64,000 nucleotides of DNA from the NCBI RefSeq assembly GCF_014639795.1, contig NZ_BMGC01000015.1, forward strand, positions 24,312-88,311. The letters are read 5' to 3'. Below, in pieces: positions 60,085-64,000 of this stretch. Position numbers and translations under genes: made by a program. Position 1 is the stretch's first letter; the number at the start of each line of letters is the position of its first letter. Origin of the DNA: Gordonia jinhuaensis. Lineage in GTDB: Bacteria; Actinomycetota; Actinomycetes; Mycobacteriales; Mycobacteriaceae. Under the pieces are notes generated by a model, which was not told where the DNA came from, did no database searches, and saw only the letters and a list, made by a program, of their open reading frames with translations.

Positions 60085-63000
60085 GACGATCGGCCAGAGC
60101 CCGGTGGCGACGATCGGCGCACTGGATCTCGCGCGTGCCCTACGTCGTCCGCCCCCGACCCCCGAACAGGTCGCGGTGATCGAGGCGCCGCTGGAGCCGC
60201 TGCTGGTGGTCGCCGGTGCTGGTGCGGGCAAGACCGAGACGATGGCCTCACGGGTGGTGTGGCTGGTGGCCAACCGCCTCGTCACCGCCGACGAGGTACT
60301 GGGGTTGACCTTCACCCGCAAAGCGGCCTCCGAGTTGGCCCAGCGGGTGCGCACCCGGCTGGCGATGCTCGCGGGCACCCGGGAACTGTCGCGATGGGAT
60401 GTCGACGGATCACTGCGGGATCAGTTGCGCAGCGCAGAACCCGAGATCAGCACCTATCACGCCTATGCGGGACGACTGGTCGCCGATCATGGTCTGCTGC
60501 TGCCGGTGGAGCCGTCGTCGACGATGCTCTCAGAGACCGAACTGTGGCAGTTGGCCTACTCGGTGGTGGCCGCCTGGCCCGAGGACATCGCGACCAGTCG
60601 CGGTCCTGCCGGAGTGACTCGTGCGGTGCTCAATCTCTACGGCGAGGCGGCTGAGCATCTCGTCGACCTCGACGAGCTGCAGGGCAGCGGCGACGAGCTG
60701 TACGACCTCATCGACGCGCTGCCCAAGGGCAAGGGACAGCGCGATGCTCCGAGTGCGAAATTGCGCGGACATCAGGACGTCATCGCCGAACGCCGGGCGC
60801 TGCTGCCGCTGGTGGTGCGTCTGGCCGAGGTGTTGCGCGAGAACAACATGCTCGACTTCGCCAGCCAGATGTCGTTGGCCGCGCGACTGGTCCGCGACCA
60901 CCCCGAGGTGGTGGCGACCGAGCGGGCTGACACCAGGGCGGTTCTCCTCGACGAGTATCAGGACACCGGCCACTCACAACGAATCCTGTTGTCGCATCTG
61001 TTCGGAACTCCCGGCGCGTCCCCGTCGGCAGGTCCCGGCATCGCGGTCACCGCGGTGGGCGACCCGATCCAGTCGATCTACGGGTGGCGCGGGGCCTCGG
61101 CGGCCAACCTGCCCCGGTTCGCCGGCGACTTCCGCCGCAGCGACCGACGACCCGCACACCGACTCGAGCTGCTCACCAGCTGGCGCAACAGTTCCGGCAC
61201 ACTCGACCTGGCCAACGCGGTGTCGGCGGACCTGCGGGCGCGTGGCGTTCCGGTCTCCACGCTGCAGCCGCGTCCCGGCGCGCCGGCGGGCACCGTGGAC
61301 CTGATGCTCGCCGAGACCGTTGTCGCCGAACGGGAGTGGGTCGCTGATCGCATCTCCGAGCGCTGGACGCTGGCCGAGGACAACGGTGAGAAACCGCCGG
61401 CCACCGCGGTGCTGGTGCGACGCAACGAGGACTCGGCGCCGCTGGCCGCCGAGATCGAGAAGCGGGGGATCCCGGTGGAGGTGGTCGGCATCGGCGGACT
61501 CCTCGGAGTCCCCGAGGTCGCCGATGTGGTGGCGATGCTCGCGCTCATCGCCGACCCGCTGGCGGGGTCAGCGGCGATGCGCCTGCTCACCGGCGCGAAG
61601 TTCGAACTCGGCGCCGCCGACCTGTCCGCACTGTGGCGACGTGCCCGCGAACTCGCCGCCGACAAGTTCATGGCGACCACCGGCGCGGTCACCGCTCCCG
61701 AGGAACTCGACGCCGCCCTCGACGCAGCACTGCCCGGCGAACTCGCCGACGTCGCCGGACTCGGTGACGCGCTGGCCGACCCGGGCCCGCCCGACAGATA
61801 CAGCCCGGCCGGCTATCGGCGGATCCGTCGGCTCGGCGAGATGATCGACATGCTGCGTCGCCGGGTCGGTGCCCCGCTTCCCGATCTCGTCGGTGAGGTC
61901 GAACACGAACTCGGGCTCGACGTCGAGGTGTCGGTGCGGGCGCGTCGGATGCGCGGGAACATCAGCGGGCGTGAACATCTCGACGCCTTCGCCGACTACG
62001 TCGCCGATTACGCCGACCGCGGGTCAGGTGGACTCGCGGGTCTGCTGGCCTACCTCGACGCCGCCGACGAGATCGAACGCGGACTCGAGCAGGGTCGCAT
62101 CGACATCGCCGACGATCGCGTGCAGATCCTCACCGTGCACGCCGCCAAGGGGCTCGAGTGGGATGTGGTGGCCATCCCGCATCTGACGGCCGGGGTGTTC
62201 CCCAGCGATCGATCCGACACCACCTGGCTCGGCAGCGCAGCCGAACTGCCGGCGCAGCTGCGCGGTGACCTGGCCGAGGAGGTCGGCGGTGAGGGCTTCC
62301 CCCCGCTGGAGATCGACAGCGTCGCCGACCGCAAAGAGCTCGAGGTGGCGATCGAGGACCACAAGCAGGCGTTACGCGACCGGCGTCTCGACGAGGACCG
62401 GAGGCTGCTCTACGTCGCGCTCACGCGGGCACGCGATGCGTTGATCATCTCCGGCAGCCACTGGATGCCCGGTCGCAAGAAGCCCAGCGGACCGTCGGCC
62501 TTCCTCACCGAACTCCACCAGATCGTCTCGGGCGGGCCCGATGTCGGCCCGCCGCCGGGCATGCGGGTGCACGGCTGGCCCGACCCGATTGCCGACGGCG
62601 CCGACAACCCGCTCGACGATGTCGATGAGAGTCGGGTGTGGCCGGTCGATCATCTCGGCACCTACCGCGAGGCCTACGAACGTGCCGCGCAACAGGTACG
62701 GGCGGCACGGGACTCCGCTGCGGCCTCGACACTGTTCGACCCCGGTGTGCTGGCCGCCGACGGTGCCGATCCGGAGATCGACGCGTGGCGCAGGGAGCTC
62801 GAGGCGCTCCTCAACGAACGCCGCCAGATCGCGACGGTCGCCGCAGTGGAACTGCCGAAGCATCTGTCGGTGAGTCAGCTGGTCGACCTCGATCGCGACG
62901 AGGAGGCGTTCGCTCGGCGCATCCGCCGTCCGGTGCCGTTGCGTCCCAACCCGATGGCGCGCCGTGGCACGGCATTTCACGCCTGGGTCGAGCGGCGCTT

Positions 63001-63457
63001 CGGCGCCACCCGACTGCTCGACCTCGACGAACTCCCCGGTGCCGCCGACGCCGAGGACGGATCCGACGCCGACCTCGAACTGCTCCAGCGCAGATTCCTC
63101 GAATCGCGCTGGGCCGACCGGACACCGCAGGAGATCGAGGTGCCGTTCGAGACGACCATCGGCGGCATCAAGATCCGGGGCCGGATGGACGCGGTGTTCG
63201 CCGAGCCGGATGGGCGGTGGACGGTGGTGGACTGGAAGACCGGCGCCGAACCGACACCGGATCAGCGGGAGTCGGCGGCGATACAGCTCGCCGCCTACCG
63301 CATCGCGTGGGCCCGGTTGCGGGGGATCGACGTCGACAAGGTGCGTGCGGCCTTCCACTACGTCCGCAGCGGCCGCACACTCGAACCTCGCGACCTGCCC
63401 GGCGAGACCGAGCTGGCCGAGTTGCTCAGCGTGAACGAGCGACGCGTGCAGCGGTGA
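60077..63457 (+). CDS. adnB: AdnB, motor-nuclease subunit
   Basis: A 1126-aa partner of AdnA. Walker A GAGAGKTET near residue 47, motif II DEYQD near 291, VGDPIQSIYGWRGAS, and the C-terminal nuclease VDWKTG plus QLAAYR. All motor motifs are intact, agreeing with AdnB as the lead motor. It lacks the Fe-S cysteines found in AdnA. The ATG overlaps the adnA stop by 8 bases. Together they start homologous recombination at double-strand breaks. Confidence 0.95.
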   Translation: MTETIGQSPVATIGALDLARALRRPPPTPEQVAVIEAPLEPLLVVAGAGAGKTETMASRVVWLVANRLVTADEVLGLTFTRKAASELAQRVRTRLAMLAGTRELSRWDVDGSLRDQLRSAEPEISTYHAYAGRLVADHGLLLPVEPSSTMLSETELWQLAYSVVAAWPEDIATSRGPAGVTRAVLNLYGEAAEHLVDLDELQGSGDELYDLIDALPKGKGQRDAPSAKLRGHQDVIAERRALLPLVVRLAEVLRENNMLDFASQMSLAARLVRDHPEVVATERADTRAVLLDEYQDTGHSQRILLSHLFGTPGASPSAGPGIAVTAVGDPIQSIYGWRGASAANLPRFAGDFRRSDRRPAHRLELLTSWRNSSGTLDLANAVSADLRARGVPVSTLQPRPGAPAGTVDLMLAETVVAEREWVADRISERWTLAEDNGEKPPATAVLVRRNEDSAPLAAEIEKRGIPVEVVGIGGLLGVPEVADVVAMLALIADPLAGSAAMRLLTGAKFELGAADLSALWRRARELAADKFMATTGAVTAPEELDAALDAALPGELADVAGLGDALADPGPPDRYSPAGYRRIRRLGEMIDMLRRRVGAPLPDLVGEVEHELGLDVEVSVRARRMRGNISGREHLDAFADYVADYADRGSGGLAGLLAYLDAADEIERGLEQGRIDIADDRVQILTVHAAKGLEWDVVAIPHLTAGVFPSDRSDTTWLGSAAELPAQLRGDLAEEVGGEGFPPLEIDSVADRKELEVAIEDHKQALRDRRLDEDRRLLYVALTRARDALIISGSHWMPGRKKPSGPSAFLTELHQIVSGGPDVGPPPGMRVHGWPDPIADGADNPLDDVDESRVWPVDHLGTYREAYERAAQQVRAARDSAAASTLFDPGVLAADGADPEIDAWRRELEALLNERRQIATVAAVELPKHLSVSQLVDLDRDEEAFARRIRRPVPLRPNPMARRGTAFHAWVERRFGATRLLDLDELPGAADAEDGSDADLELLQRRFLESRWADRTPQEIEVPFETTIGGIKIRGRMDAVFAEPDGRWTVVDWKTGAEPTPDQRESAAIQLAAYRIAWARLRGIDVDKVRAAFHYVRSGRTLEPRDLPGETELAELLSVNERRVQR

Positions 63458-63827
63458 CGATCAGCGGGATCTGCAGGGGAAGACGCCCGATGGCGATGGC
63501 ACGCGGCACCGCGCCCTTGTTCCACCACTGCACGGCCATCGTCACATTCGCGGGGAACACCGCCACGAACAGTGCGACCGCTGCCGCACCGGCCAGTCGG
63601 CGGGTCCGCGAGGTGGCCAGACCAGCACCGATCGCCAACTCGGCCGCGCCAGAGAGGTAGGTCGCCGATCGCGGCGAGAGCGGCACGGACTCGGGCACGA
63701 TCGAGTCGAACGGCGCCGGGGCCGCGAAATGCAGCACGCCCGTGCTCAGTAGCAGCGCCGACAGGGCACGCGCGCGGCGGCTGGTCGCGCGGTCGGTGGA
63801 CGAGATGGTGTGTGCAGTTGAGGTCAT
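63426..63827 (-). CDS. DoxX-like membrane protein
   Basis: A 133-aa protein with four hydrophobic segments (ALSALLLSTGVLHFAAP, YLSGAAELAIGAGL, LAGAAAVALFVAVFP, LPLQIPLIVTAARV). The DoxX-like pattern and NVTMAVQWWNKG loop are clear. Function unknown; some relatives take part in redox membrane complexes. Its 3' end overlaps the convergent adnB by 32 bases. Confidence 0.82.
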   Translation of the reverse strand: MTSTAHTISSTDRATSRRARALSALLLSTGVLHFAAPAPFDSIVPESVPLSPRSATYLSGAAELAIGAGLATSRTRRLAGAAAVALFVAVFPANVTMAVQWWNKGAVPRAIAIGRLPLQIPLIVTAARVARSR

Positions 63828-63967
63828 GGCTTCAGTGTTGCATCCGGGTGTTCACGCAGGTGTCTGGCTGGTGACGCCGTGCAGCACCCCGTCGATCGGG
63901 GCTGGTGCACGAGTAGGTGACATCTGATCTGGCTTGCCCTGCCGGGCGGCCTGGAAGGATGCCAGCT

Positions 63968-64000
63968 GTGCCCAAGCCCTATCCCCAGGAGTTCCGCGAC
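63968..64000 (+). mobile_element. start of an IS3-family transposase (partial)
   Basis: The last 11 codons of the window, from GTG 63968, read VPKPYPQEFRD, the typical start of IS3-family orfA proteins. AAGGA lies 9-10 bases upstream. The element continues past the end. Its left end should be somewhere in 63880-63960, but I cannot define an inverted repeat. Confidence 0.7.

Overview
The window is high-GC DNA from an actinobacterium of the order Mycobacteriales. Gordonia or a close relative is my best guess, by inference from gene content and order. The gene order follows the block that in Mycobacterium tuberculosis runs from Rv3253c/sahH down to Rv3201c, read here in the opposite orientation. 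Strand assignments agree with that block almost everywhere, which supports most of the orthology calls. The clearest exceptions are an inverted tmk, no ppk2, no entC, and no alkB-rubredoxin-TetR group between the amino-acid permease and ahcY.

Layout. 0-4.6 kb: an alpha/beta hydrolase, an EspI-like ParA ATPase with a long disordered N-terminus, and a cation diffusion facilitator. 4.7-14.5 kb: an APC amino-acid permease, ahcY, a small membrane protein, tmk (inverted), the overlapping mtrA-mtrB-lpqB envelope-signalling operon, and a comF-like phosphoribosyltransferase. 14.9-22 kb: ribosome hibernation factor, secA, an Rv3235-type accessory protein, a WS/DGAT homologue with a degenerate active site behind a possible leader peptide, and a DUF6912 protein. 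22-31 kb: a lipid-modifying module made of a secreted lipase, a ferredoxin reductase and two tandem DesA3-type desaturases with palindromic operator-like sites, then a pyruvyl-transferase-like gene and the aroA-rsgA pair. 31-38 kb: stress and signalling genes (SoxR, an SRAP protein, HAD phosphatase, YbaK, SigH-RshA, bL37, biotinylated TB7.3-like protein, PdtaS, WhiB1). 38-48.5 kb: a diacylglycerol-kinase-fold protein, phosphatase, Soj-like ParA, the remnants of two unrelated genes, a second secreted lipase, RhlE and a ferritin-fold protein. 48.6-63.5 kb: a TetR regulator, an exported zincin-like protein, MoeZ, an OhrR-type regulator, a universal stress protein, an alkyltransferase-like protein and the AdnA-AdnB double-strand-break resection machine. 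The last 33 bases are the beginning of an IS3-family transposase.

Working together. Several thiol and oxidative-stress regulators lie here: SigH-RshA with a SigH-type promoter, SoxR, OhrR and WhiB1. The reductase and the desaturases form an electron-transfer desaturation module. MtrAB-LpqB and SecA serve the cell envelope. AdnAB, the SRAP protein and the alkyltransferase-like protein serve DNA repair.

The observations I find most worth following are: (1) an in-frame GTG start with a strong ribosome binding site 62 codons upstream of the normal sigH start, downstream of a SigH-type promoter, which predicts an N-terminally extended SigH isoform; (2) palindromes in the promoters of the lipase, reductase and desaturase genes; (3) a recurrent pattern of short tandem duplications placed exactly at or just after stop codons; (4) a short leader ORF coupled to the degenerate acyltransferase; and (5) a set of apparently leaderless genes. 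I saw no CRISPR array, tRNA or rRNA.
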